Positions 1 to 8,378 of a DNA stretch of 64,000 nt are shown here, piece after piece. Position 1 is the stretch's first letter. Each line of letters opens with the position of its first letter. The notes under the pieces are model-generated. The model did no database searches, had not been told where the DNA came from, and saw only the letters and a program-made list of their open reading frames with translations. The translations under genes were made by a program, and so were the position numbers. Origin of the DNA: DASYAN01 sp034431765 (GTDB lineage: Bacteria > Chloroflexota > Ktedonobacteria > Ktedonobacterales > Ktedonobacteraceae); assembly GCA_034431765.1 (NCBI GenBank), contig DAOUDD010000145.1, positions 1 to 64,000 of the forward strand. Reading direction: 5' to 3'.

Positions 1-156
1 TAGTTCTGGCATTGCTACTGAGGGCATGGTGAGAGAACGATATGTAGATATCCTTCTGATATACTATAGGGTATAGTACAGCTATTGCACAAGAAATAGT
101 GACTATTGTACTACGTTTAGCTTCGTATCATTGAGTTGATTCAGGATGTGATACTG

Positions 157-184
157 CTGGCGAACGTGGGAGAACGCCGACGCA
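157..184 (+). repeat. Partial copy of the MITE-like element end
   Basis: The stretch beginning CTGGCGAACGTGGGAGAA resembles the left end of the palindromic element at 21158-21397 (GTTGGCGAATGTGAGAAA), and the match continues loosely to the shared ACGCA at 180-184. No opposite arm is visible in the first 300 bases, so this would be a truncated or diverged copy. Nothing else in bases 1-274 looks like a gene; the short ORFs there lack ribosome sites and recognisable protein sequence. Confidence 0.35.
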
Positions 185-274
185 AAGAGCGCTCTGGAGA
201 TGCCGCTCCTCCTCGTGACGGTGAACCGCCTGCGCCTCTCTCTGGCACTCACTGTGTCGGCAGTATTGGATGTG

Positions 275-1270
275 TTATGGATTGCGTGTGTGCCATAGCT
301 GTAGAAGTTCGGACTCACGTTCAGGGGTCAGGTTGTCACCGCGTTTCGTGGGAGTGGGACGTGCTCTATCCCAGGACAGGGTAGCGCGAATGGTTTCGCT
401 GAGGGGGCGGAATGTGAGGCCAGCTTGTAGAGCACGGTGGATGTCAGCTTTCATCCGGTCGAGTCCCCATTCACTCAATATCCAGAGCGGAAGTTCTGAC
501 CATGGTTGTATGCCATGTTCTTGTAGAAAAGCCTCGCTCACCCAGGTGAAGGTGGCGTTGCTGGCAAGCGTGGTACGGCACTCTTCGAGGACATGTGCAA
601 ATGTGAGTGGATAATCTGGTCCTGTGACGTTAAATGCTCCTGTGATCTGTGACTCGATGCTGGAAAGAATCCAGCGTGCCAGGTCGCGAACGTCGATGAA
701 CTGGACTGGTTGGTCTTTGCGATCAGGGACGAGTACCTCACCACCCTGCGCGATGCGATGGGGCCAGTAGGTGAAGCGTTCGGTGGGATCTCCAGGGCCA
801 ACAATCAGGCCAGAGCGGACGATAAGAGAGCGATCAGGGAAGGTCTGTTGGACGACCCTTTCGCAGGCTGCTTTGAGTGGGCCGTACGTCTCGTTCGTCA
901 CCTCCTCAACGGTTTCGTCTGCGAGTGTGGCTAATGGTGCGTTCTCAGCGAGGCCGGCAACGTTTTCGTCGGCGTAGACATTCTGGGTTGAGATGAAGGT
1001 GTAGTGCTGTGTGCTGCCCACGAGCGCCTCTACCGCTGCGCGAACGATGCGAGGAACGAAGCCGCTGGTGTCGATAACCGCATCCCACAGTCGTTCTTGG
1101 AGGAGTGAGAGGTCGTGTGCGCGGTCGCCGTGAATGTGCTCTAGCTGCGGAAAGAGGTCTGGTTGTGTCTGTCCACGATGAAAGAGGGTTACTGTATGAC
1201 CGCGTTGGAGAGCGGCTTCGACAAGGTGTGGGCCGAGAAATTTGGTGCCGCCAAGAAGTAAAAGTTTCAT
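275..1270 (-). CDS. NAD-dependent epimerase/dehydratase (extended SDR family)
   Basis: A 331-residue Rossmann-fold oxidoreductase/epimerase of the extended SDR type. The N-terminus MKLLLLGGTKFLG carries the GxxxxxG dinucleotide-binding glycines. The catalytic Tyr-xxx-Lys is intact in ETYGPLKAACE near residue 130, preceded by the usual hydrophobic FISTQNVY strand. It resembles proteins annotated as NAD-dependent epimerases or plastid-type RNA-binding SDRs; the substrate cannot be read from the sequence. The ATG has AGGAA seven bases upstream. It stands alone on the minus strand, with about 160 bp to the divergent membrane-protein remnant. Unlike the second epimerase-like gene here (21427-22446), its catalytic residues are all present. 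Confidence 0.8.
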   Translation of the reverse strand: MKLLLLGGTKFLGPHLVEAALQRGHTVTLFHRGQTQPDLFPQLEHIHGDRAHDLSLLQERLWDAVIDTSGFVPRIVRAAVEALVGSTQHYTFISTQNVYADENVAGLAENAPLATLADETVEEVTNETYGPLKAACERVVQQTFPDRSLIVRSGLIVGPGDPTERFTYWPHRIAQGGEVLVPDRKDQPVQFIDVRDLARWILSSIESQITGAFNVTGPDYPLTFAHVLEECRTTLASNATFTWVSEAFLQEHGIQPWSELPLWILSEWGLDRMKADIHRALQAGLTFRPLSETIRATLSWDRARPTPTKRGDNLTPERESELLQLWHTRNP

Positions 1271-1369
1271 TGCTAGTTCCTGACCTTCCTTTAGATATTG
1301 AGATAGTAGAGTATGTTCTCATGATAAATTCTGTGAAGGGAAAAGGATAGGGGGAGAGCATGCTCATAG

Positions 1370-1762
1370 CATAACTCTGATAGGAGCATATGCTATAGTA
1401 CGCTGACTCTGCTTATTACAGTAGTTGTTATGATTGCCATTCCAATTGCTGTCGCCATTCATTACATTCCAATGCTGATCTCCCTCTCTTCTGCGTTTAT
1501 CTTTAGTGCAATCTCTCTCTGGTTTAATCGGCGAGGTCGGGTAAACATTGCAAGTTTGATCACCGTTGGGGGAATGGGATTTGCTCTTGGTAGTATTGCG
1601 GCCCCTGGGGGATTAAGCCTTGATAACTTGCAGACATTTGATCTGCTGGTCGAGATAGAGTTACTTACTGTTTCACTCTTTCCACCCGCGAGACCATCTG
1701 AACACGGGATGATCCAGTATGATCGGATTATTCAAGAGCTGAAAGAAGTTGTTAAGCTGTGA
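1370..1762 (+). pseudogene. Truncated N-terminal membrane domain of a sensor protein
   Basis: The open frame runs from just after a stop at 1367 to 1762; the first ATG (1430) lies inside a hydrophobic segment (TLLITVVVMIAIPIAVAIH), so the coding sequence seems to have lost its beginning. Three hydrophobic segments follow, with the motif SPGGL/APGGLSLDNLQTFDLLVE, which I associate with the membrane-sensing N-terminal domains of Ktedonobacter-type histidine kinases. After SLFPPARP the similarity stops and the frame closes within 25 codons, with no kinase domain. I read this as a remnant truncated at both ends; a small independent membrane protein is possible but has no clear ribosome site. Confidence 0.5.
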
Positions 1763-1780
1763 TAGCTTTTGTAAAAAGCA

Positions 1781-1834
1781 CAAGCGAACAGAAAGGGAGA
1801 GAGCGTATACACTCTCTCCCTTTCTGTTCGCTTG
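1781..1834. terminator. Bidirectional terminator between the remnant and argD
   Basis: Perfect 23-bp inverted repeat (1781-1803 with 1812-1834) around an 8-base loop. It lies between two converging frames, with a T-rich stretch on the left flank (GATAGCTTTTG) serving the argD side. Its position and strength suit a terminator shared by both directions. Confidence 0.8.
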
Positions 1835-1837
1835 CAG

Positions 1838-3064
1838 TTATACCTGTGCGGCGGGCAGAGTCGCGACGTCGGCCAGGACGGCATCGAGGGCTGCGGAGGC
1901 TTCGTCGATGTCGAGCCGGGTCAGGATGAGGGGTGGGATCATGCGTAGCGTGTCGGGGGCGGTGCTGTTGAGCAGCAGGCCCTGTTCGAGCGCTTTCTGG
2001 ACAATGGCTGGGGCGAGGTTGTGTTCGACGTGGAGCGCGCGCATCAAGCCGAGGCCACGGGGATTATTGATGAAAGAGTATTTCTGGCAGAGGAGTTCTA
2101 ATTTGCTGTTCCAGTACTCACCCATCTCGTGAGCGTTTGCGAGAAGGTTCTGTTCCTGAATGGTGCGGACGGTGGCGATAGCGGCGGCACAGGCGATAGG
2201 ATTGCCGCCGAAGGTTGTGCCATGATCGCCGGGGGCGAAGAGGTCAGTTCGCGTGCCCGTGAGCATTGCTCCAATTGGTATGCCACCTGCCAGACCCTTT
2301 GCCATGGTCACGATATCGGGGCGAATGCCATAGTGTTCCCAGCTAAAGAACTTACCCGTGCGGCCCATGCCAGCCTGTATCTCATCGCAGATCAGGACCA
2401 GATTCTGTTGGTCACACCACAAGCGCAGCCCTTGCATAAATGCCCTGTTACTTGGCCAGATGCCACCTTCTCCCTGCACTGCCTCGACGAGAATGGCTAC
2501 AGTCTTCTCACTGGTTGCAGACTTGACGGCCTCCAGGTCGTTAAATGGCACTTGCTTGAAGCCATCCGGGAGAGGTGCCCAGGTTGCCTGGTAAGATGCC
2601 TGACCTGTTGCAGCAGTCGTTGCCAGTGTACGGCCATGGAAGCTATTCTCCATGCTGATAACTTCGTATGCGCCGTTGCGATAGAGGCGACCATATTTGC
2701 GCGCGAGCTTGATTGCTCCCTCGTTTGCCTCTGCCCCGCTGTTGGAGAAGAAAGAGCGCATGCCGTTGCTCTGGATGCCGAGCAGTTCGGCCAGCTCGAT
2801 CTGTCGCAGGTTGTAGTAGAGGTTGGAGACGTGCACAAGTTGTGTTGCCTGCTGCTGGATGGCCTCTACGACGGCTGGATGGCAGTGACCGAGCACATTG
2901 ACGGCGATGCCCGCGACAAAATCCAGGTAGACTTTGCCGTTGCTGTCCCAGACACGCGTGCCCTCGCCCTTCACTAATGTCAGGGGTTGGCGTTTGAACG
3001 CACCCTGATAATATTGTTGCTCAAGGGCTATCCAGTCTCGTTTATTGACTTCTACTGTTGTCAT
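1838..3064 (-). CDS. argD: Acetylornithine aminotransferase (class III PLP enzyme)
   Basis: A 408-residue class III aminotransferase, normal length for ArgD. It transfers the amino group between glutamate and N-acetylglutamate semialdehyde in arginine synthesis (and may do the succinyl-DAP step). Visible features: FVAGIAVNVLGHCHP near residue 50, the phosphate-binding SNSGAEANEGAIKLAR near 107, the cofactor aspartate in LICDEIQAGMGRTG, and the Schiff-base lysine K256 in TMAKGLAGG. Ornithine aminotransferase is the close alternative. It is a single gene with no other arginine gene in the window; its 3' end abuts the 23-bp terminator and ftsH lies downstream of its start on the same strand, 76 bp away. 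Confidence 0.92.
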   Translation of the reverse strand: MTTVEVNKRDWIALEQQYYQGAFKRQPLTLVKGEGTRVWDSNGKVYLDFVAGIAVNVLGHCHPAVVEAIQQQATQLVHVSNLYYNLRQIELAELLGIQSNGMRSFFSNSGAEANEGAIKLARKYGRLYRNGAYEVISMENSFHGRTLATTAATGQASYQATWAPLPDGFKQVPFNDLEAVKSATSEKTVAILVEAVQGEGGIWPSNRAFMQGLRLWCDQQNLVLICDEIQAGMGRTGKFFSWEHYGIRPDIVTMAKGLAGGIPIGAMLTGTRTDLFAPGDHGTTFGGNPIACAAAIATVRTIQEQNLLANAHEMGEYWNSKLELLCQKYSFINNPRGLGLMRALHVEHNLAPAIVQKALEQGLLLNSTAPDTLRMIPPLILTRLDIDEASAALDAVLADVATLPAAQV

Positions 3065-3140
3065 CGCTCTCTCCTCATTCCGTTTAATCTCAGCTCAACT
3101 TTTATTGTACTACGCTGAAGGTGGGTGAGCAAGGCTGCCT

Positions 3141-5114
3141 TCATGCTTGTGGGGGAGTGAAGTAGGAAGGGCTGGGAAGTTGCAGGTAACCCTGGTTTTT
3201 GCCATTCTGCTGCCCCTCCTCGGCCTCTGGCACACCTACGAGAATGGAGGGACCGTCGAAATGTTCTTCGTTGACTGGCTGGTTAAAGAAGGACTCGAAG
3301 ACAGGGCCTTCCAGTGTCTCCTCTTTAATCAGGCGTTCGCTGATCATGATCAGACGTGTTTTGTTCTGACGGAGAATGCTGTGAGCTTTATCAAAGGCGG
3401 CCTGGATGATGGCGCGGACCTCTTCATCAACCTCGCGCGCAGTCTGTTCGCTATAGTTACGCTGCTCTGCGAAGTCACGGCCCAGGAAGACCTGCTCTTC
3501 TTTGTGACCAAGTGCGACTGGACCGAGCCGGCTACTCATCCCGTATTCAGTGACCATTGAGCGGGCGATTTTGGTCACGCGCTCGATGTCATTGGAGGCT
3601 CCAGTAGTAACTTCGCCAAAGATAATCAATTCGGCAACATGTCCGCCGAGGGCGTAGGCAAGCATATCTTCAAATTGTGGTTTGCTCCATAGGTAGCGAT
3701 CTTCAGTAGGGAGGAGCATGGTAAAGCCGCCAGCCTGACCGCGCGCGACAATCGAGACTTTGTGCACGGGATCGGTATTGGGGAGCATGCGGGCTACCAG
3801 GGCGTGTCCGACTTCGTGGTAGGCTGTGATGGCTTTTTCGCGCTCGCTGATAATACGGCTCTTGCGTGCTGGGCCGGCAACCACACGATCAATGGCTTCC
3901 TCCAATTCCTGCATACTGATTTTCGTCCTGTTGCGTCGAGCAGCCAGGATCGCAGCCTCATTGAGCAGATTCGCCAGGTCAGCGCCAGAAAAGCCGGGCG
4001 TCTGCTTTGCCAGAACATCCATTGAGATCCCTGGCTCAAGAGGTTTGCCCTTTGTGTGAACGTTGAGAATTGCAACGCGTCCACGAATATCGGGACGATC
4101 AAGCACCACCTGGCGGTCAAAGCGTCCGGGGCGCAGGAGTGCGGGGTCAAGGACATCGGGACGATTAGTCGCTGCGATGACAATCACGTTGGTAGTGCTG
4201 TCGAAGCCATCCATCTCAACGAGAATCTGATTCAAGGTCTGTTCGCGCTCGTCATGGGAACCTCCCAGGCCAGCACCGCGTTGCCGACCAACGGCATCAA
4301 TTTCATCGACGAAGACGATGCAAGGGCTATTGCGTTTCGCCTGCTCGAAGAGGTCACGAGCACGGCTGGCACCGACGCCAACAAACATTTCCACGAACTC
4401 GGAACCACTGATACTGAAGAACGGCACGCCCGCCTCACCCGCGACGGCGCGAGCAATCAGCGTCTTGCCGGTCCCTGGAGGGCCAACCAGGAGCAAACCC
4501 TTGGGGATACGTGCTCCCAGAGCGGAGAATTTTTCGGGATACTTGAGAAACTCGACGATCTCCTGCAATTCTTGCTTTGCCTCTTCCACTCCTGCTACAT
4601 CGGCGAATGTCACGGGTTCTTTGCTACTGATGAACATACGCGCGCGGCTCTTGCCGAAGGAGAGCGCCTGGTTGTTTGATCCCTGTGCCTGGCGAAAGAG
4701 GAAAATGAGAAGTCCTCCAAAGAAGAGAAAAGGGAGAAGTCCTGCAAGGAAGCTGAGCCAACCTTGAAGTGGACCTGGTGTTTCGTATTGGAGGGTGAGG
4801 AGGGGGTTATTGGTATAGGAGATCTTGTTGTCTTGCAATACTTGAGTGATATTAAATGAATCGCTGATCGTAGCAATTTCCTGAGAAGCATTAGCGGTTT
4901 TGCCTCTGGTAAGCGTTATTGAGCCGCTTCTGGCGGTCAGAGTATCTGCCTGGCCTCGTTGCAGGTCGGTTGTGAGATTGTTCAGCAGCGTCGAAACAGT
5001 GACTTGCTTGCTGTTCGCTTGTGGATGGAAGATGAATAGGGCGATCAGGATGAGCACGGCGATGGTCAGGAGCCAGAAAAAGCCTGTTCTGAGCCACTTT
5101 CGCTTTGTTGGCAT
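3141..5114 (-). CDS. ftsH: ATP-dependent zinc metalloprotease FtsH, copy 1
   Basis: Membrane-anchored AAA+ protease that degrades misfolded membrane proteins and unstable regulators. From the ATG at 5114 it is 657 residues; an upstream GTG at 5153 would add 13 residues but has no ribosome site. Order of parts: transmembrane helix at about 10-30, extracytoplasmic domain to about 115, second helix, AAA module with Walker A GPPGTGKT near 211 and Walker B IVFVDEIDA, the arginine-finger RPGRFDR, then the peptidase zinc site HEVGH at 433-437 with the third ligand aspartate in SNDIERVTKIAR. All catalytic residues are present. A second paralogue lies at 57577-59421; the two differ most in the extracytoplasmic domain and C-terminus. 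Confidence 0.95.
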   Translation of the reverse strand: MPTKRKWLRTGFFWLLTIAVLILIALFIFHPQANSKQVTVSTLLNNLTTDLQRGQADTLTARSGSITLTRGKTANASQEIATISDSFNITQVLQDNKISYTNNPLLTLQYETPGPLQGWLSFLAGLLPFLFFGGLLIFLFRQAQGSNNQALSFGKSRARMFISSKEPVTFADVAGVEEAKQELQEIVEFLKYPEKFSALGARIPKGLLLVGPPGTGKTLIARAVAGEAGVPFFSISGSEFVEMFVGVGASRARDLFEQAKRNSPCIVFVDEIDAVGRQRGAGLGGSHDEREQTLNQILVEMDGFDSTTNVIVIAATNRPDVLDPALLRPGRFDRQVVLDRPDIRGRVAILNVHTKGKPLEPGISMDVLAKQTPGFSGADLANLLNEAAILAARRNRTKISMQELEEAIDRVVAGPARKSRIISEREKAITAYHEVGHALVARMLPNTDPVHKVSIVARGQAGGFTMLLPTEDRYLWSKPQFEDMLAYALGGHVAELIIFGEVTTGASNDIERVTKIARSMVTEYGMSSRLGPVALGHKEEQVFLGRDFAEQRNYSEQTAREVDEEVRAIIQAAFDKAHSILRQNKTRLIMISERLIKEETLEGPVFESFFNQPVNEEHFDGPSILVGVPEAEEGQQNGKNQGYLQLPSPSYFTPPQA

Positions 5115-5291
5115 GGGACTTCTCTCTATCTTGCTGACAGGTGGAAGATGCACCTGAAGATTTTTGATTGAAGAATACCGGCTAATTCTTGAGCCATTTT
5201 GATCTTTATCTTATGCCGCCCCATTATAACACACAAGGCGGGGAAGGCAATGGAAATGTTGTAGAGAAGGGGAGATCAGATGGTGTCATGC

Positions 5292-6029
5292 TCAGGAGGG
5301 GCGTGCCAGCACAAGTCCCCAGACGGTACTGGCTCCGGCGGCGAAGAGAGGAACCGCGCACTCCTGTAGTGTTGCACCTGTTGTAGAGACATCGTCGATG
5401 AGCAGGATGTTGCGCCGGCCCAGAACATTGGGAGGGAGTGTTTTGTTGCAGATGAACGCATCAGTGACATTGTGTTGACGCTCAACTCTGCTGAGGTGAG
5501 CCTGTGCCGGGGTAGCACGTCTGCGTTGGAGGATGTTTGGCGCGAGAGGCAGGGAGAGTTCCTGGGCGCATTGCTCGGCAAGCAGGTGGGCCTGATTGTA
5601 GCCGCGTTCGCGTTGTCTGTCGGGATGGAGTGGTACCGGAAGGATTATATCTGCTTGCAAGTTGTTCTGGCGATAGGTTTGTGCGAGAAGCTTGCCGAGC
5701 GGCTGGCTCAGTCGGGTGTTCTGCTTGTACTTGAGGGCGTGAATGCATGCGCGTAAGGGTTCTTGATAGGTGCTGGCGGCACGCAATCCGTTCAGTCGCA
5801 GCGGCGATGAGTAGCAGCTCCAGCAAATGCCTGAGCGGTGAAGCGGGTTGTGGCAGTGAGGGCAGTAGGGTGGGGAGATAGGTTGGATCTGTGCGAGGCA
5901 GTCTGAGCAGATGATGAAGCCGCGTCGTTTGCAGCCGGGGCATTGAGGTGGGAAAAGGGCGTCCAGAAGGTGCTGAACAAACTGTTGAGACTTGCGTTGT
6001 AAATTGTGTTGCTCTTTTCTCTCTGCCAT
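5292..6029 (-). CDS. comF: ComF-family phosphoribosyltransferase-like protein
   Basis: A 245-residue ComF/GntX-type protein. The N-terminal zinc finger has four CxxC pairs (CPGC, CSDC, CPHC, CWSC within residues 32-72). The C-terminal type I phosphoribosyltransferase fold has the PRPP-binding motif NILLIDDVSTTGAT near residue 210. In competent bacteria ComF assists handling of incoming single-stranded DNA; elsewhere the role is unclear. The start has GGGAGG at a good distance. It is between ftsH and lysS on the same strand, with 177 bp to ftsH. Assignment to the family is firm; a role in transformation is inference. Confidence 0.88.
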   Translation of the reverse strand: MAERKEQHNLQRKSQQFVQHLLDALFPPQCPGCKRRGFIICSDCLAQIQPISPPYCPHCHNPLHRSGICWSCYSSPLRLNGLRAASTYQEPLRACIHALKYKQNTRLSQPLGKLLAQTYRQNNLQADIILPVPLHPDRQRERGYNQAHLLAEQCAQELSLPLAPNILQRRRATPAQAHLSRVERQHNVTDAFICNKTLPPNVLGRRNILLIDDVSTTGATLQECAVPLFAAGASTVWGLVLARPS

Positions 6030-6074
6030 TCCAGCCTCCCAACCTTTTGAAGCCTCTCAACGGATATGAGTGTT

Positions 6075-6110
6075 GCGATAAATCGTGGCGGACGCGATGG
6101 AATCGGGTCT
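6075..6110 (+). repeat. Dispersed GCGATAAATCG-type repeat, copy A (truncated)
   Basis: The sequence GCGATAAATCGTGGCGGACG, followed by CGATGGAATCGGGTCT, matches copies at 23140-23200 and 60983-61042. This copy ends before the AGCAATGAATTGCT palindrome that the other two have. It sits in the 247-bp gap between comF and lysS, which also holds a GAGCGACC...GGTCGCTC hairpin near 6147-6167. Confidence 0.7.
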
Positions 6111-6276
6111 AATGCGTCTCAAAATGTGTACGCTCACGCGTAGAGAGCGACCCTTGCGGTCGCTCGTGGTGGGGGTGCAGGATGGTCCACGAATGTGCGC
6201 CCCGACGAGCAGGAGGGCGCAAAGAGCACTAGGCCCTTCCCTACGCGATCTCGAACCTGCGTATTGGACCTCCTCT

Positions 6277-7770
6277 CTACTCTTCCTCCTCGGCCTGCTC
6301 TTCGGCGGTTTTGCGCAGTGTGGGGAAGAGGATCACGTCGCGGATGGATTCCTGGTCGGTGAAGAACATGGCGAGGCGGTCGATGCCGAGACCCACACCG
6401 CTGGTGGGTGGCATGCCGATCTCCAGCGCCTCCAGGAAATCCTCGTCGAGCACCTGCGCTTCCTCGTCGCCTGCCGCGCGCTGACGCGCTTGATCGGCGA
6501 AGCGGGCGCGCTGGTCAAGTGGATCATTAAGTTCGGTGTAGGCATTGCCGATCTCCAGGCTGCCGATGAAGGGCTGGAAGCGCTCGACCAGGCCAGCTAT
6601 TTCACGATGCTGTTTCGTGAGCGGTGAGACATCGAGCGGATAGTCGATCAGGAAGAGCGCCTGTTGCAGCTCTGGAATGCCACGTCGAAACATTGCGCCC
6701 TTGAGGTCGTCGATCAGCCGGCCATACCCCAGGCGAGGATCAACCTCGTAGCCCTTCTCCTGCATCGCCGTAGCAAGGCTATCACGGTCAGGATAGGTGC
6801 GCACATCAATGCCTGTAAACTGCGCGATAGCATCCAGAAGGGGATAGCGTTTCCAGGGAGGGGCGAGATCGATCTCGATTCCCTGGTAGGAGATGCGCGT
6901 CGAGCCATGCAAGCGTTGCGCAATGGCGGCGAGCATCTCCTCGACCAGCTTCATTGTATCGTTATAGTCGGCGTAGGCCATATAGAACTCGACCATAGTG
7001 AACTCAGGATTGTGGCTACGGTCAATGCCTTCGTTGCGGAAGTTGCGTCCGATCTCATAGACGCGCTCAAAGCCGCCAACGATCAGGCGTTTATGAAAGA
7101 GTTCGACAGCAATACGCAGGAAGAGGTCGCGATCCAGCGTGTTGTGATGCGTCGTGAAGGGACGAGCATTTGCACCACCGTAGAGCGTTTGCAGAATTGG
7201 TGTCTCGACCTCGATAAAATCGTGCTCGTCGAGGAAGGAGCGCATAGCGGTAATCATGTGGGTACGGGTAACGAAGACCTGCTTGACCTCGTCACCGTTC
7301 GCGATCAGGTCCAGGTAGCGTTTGCGCTGCCGGGTGTCCTTGTCTTCGAGGCCGTGATATTTTTCGGGAAGGGGACGGATGCCTTTGGAGAGGAGACGGA
7401 AATGCTTCACGTGCAGCGTGCGTTCGCCGGTGCGAGTGAGGAAGAGGAAGCCGCTCACCTGAACGAAATCGCCCAGATCGAGCAGTTTGAGGATCGAGTA
7501 GTTCTCCTCCCCGACATCATTGATGCGCACATAGATCTGGATGCCGCCGGTCCCGTCCTCGATTTTCGCGAAGGTTGCCTTGCCCATCTCGCGGAACAGA
7601 CGAATGCGCCCGACCAGCGTATAGGAGCCATCGGGCCCTGCTAGTTCGTCAAAATGTGCAAGCACCTCTGCTATCGTATGTGTACGCTCGGCTGAGTTGG
7701 GATAGGGGTTGATACCTAGATCACGCAGCTTTTGCAGCCGTTGCAGGCGTATTTCTCGTTCATCTGTCAT
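6277..7770 (-). CDS. lysS: Lysyl-tRNA synthetase, class II
   Basis: A 497-residue class IIb aminoacyl-tRNA synthetase that charges tRNA-Lys. The N-terminal OB-fold anticodon-binding domain (about 50-150) includes GRIRLFREMGKATFAKIEDG. The catalytic core shows motif 1 around FIEVETPILQ, motif 2 as RNFRNEGIDRSHNPEFT, and motif 3 as GLGIDRLAMFF near residue 470. Length is typical of bacterial LysS. The ATG follows GGAGAAGAGAG. It is probably a single transcription unit; the next gene upstream is 600 bp away. Nothing unusual in the active-site motifs. Confidence 0.95.
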   Translation of the reverse strand: MTDEREIRLQRLQKLRDLGINPYPNSAERTHTIAEVLAHFDELAGPDGSYTLVGRIRLFREMGKATFAKIEDGTGGIQIYVRINDVGEENYSILKLLDLGDFVQVSGFLFLTRTGERTLHVKHFRLLSKGIRPLPEKYHGLEDKDTRQRKRYLDLIANGDEVKQVFVTRTHMITAMRSFLDEHDFIEVETPILQTLYGGANARPFTTHHNTLDRDLFLRIAVELFHKRLIVGGFERVYEIGRNFRNEGIDRSHNPEFTMVEFYMAYADYNDTMKLVEEMLAAIAQRLHGSTRISYQGIEIDLAPPWKRYPLLDAIAQFTGIDVRTYPDRDSLATAMQEKGYEVDPRLGYGRLIDDLKGAMFRRGIPELQQALFLIDYPLDVSPLTKQHREIAGLVERFQPFIGSLEIGNAYTELNDPLDQRARFADQARQRAAGDEEAQVLDEDFLEALEIGMPPTSGVGLGIDRLAMFFTDQESIRDVILFPTLRKTAEEQAEEEE

Positions 7771-8378
7771 ACGTTACTCTCTTCTCCACGGCAGATGTGA
7801 TACTGAATTTTCAAGAATTATTGGGGATAAGGAACATCATTAGCTCTTGCGAGCCGAAGCCCGTTGTGTCATGTACCATCTTACTTTATTGTAGCACTGT
7901 TTTGTATGCCTGAATAGTCTTGGCCGTCTGTCAGCAGATGTGAGGAGCGGTTGTGTAGTGATTGCTTGCACGTCCATTGTGCTGGGTTATTTTTACAAAG
8001 CTTCTTCACAATCTAGCGGAAAATTGTTAACCTAAATGATAAAAGAGAACATACTTGTGTTACAATATTCTGTGTTAAAGCATTGGTACTGCAAAGAGGA
8101 CCTGAGATCAGATTTTAGAAATGCTATGTATGCAGGAGCGCCTCAAAAGGCTCTAGGAGTATATTCAGAAATGGAAGAAAGCAATGATTTGCATGTAATT
8201 TTCGTTATCTTATCCCAATGTTGAACCAGAACAATGATTTGTATAGAAAATTGTATGATGCTCAAAAACTGCAAGAGTTAGGGAAAAGCAATTCTTAAGG
8301 ATTGAGCAGGGCATGCTCTTCGTCGGGAGGCAAGCCTGCTCATTATACGCTCTTCATTCTCACTATGAAATGGCTCAT
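7771..8378. other. 600-bp A+T-rich gap with a possible decayed reading frame
   Basis: This gap is visibly more A+T-rich than its neighbours. A plus-strand frame (8036-8224) ends with the codons for EESNDLHVIF, and the sequence then reads on in another frame (8203-8298) as RYLIPMLNQNNDLYRKLYDA before a stop. The two together look like one broken short gene with a shift near 8200. I recognise no family, and no convincing ribosome site precedes the first ATG. Confidence 0.25.

Noticed and set aside
2129..2977. 282-codon plus-strand frame
   Set aside because: Shadow of argD on the other strand; no ribosome site or motif.
6664..7644. 326-codon plus-strand frame
   Set aside because: It lies opposite lysS, whose protein shows all class II motifs. 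The frame has no family features and is a shadow.
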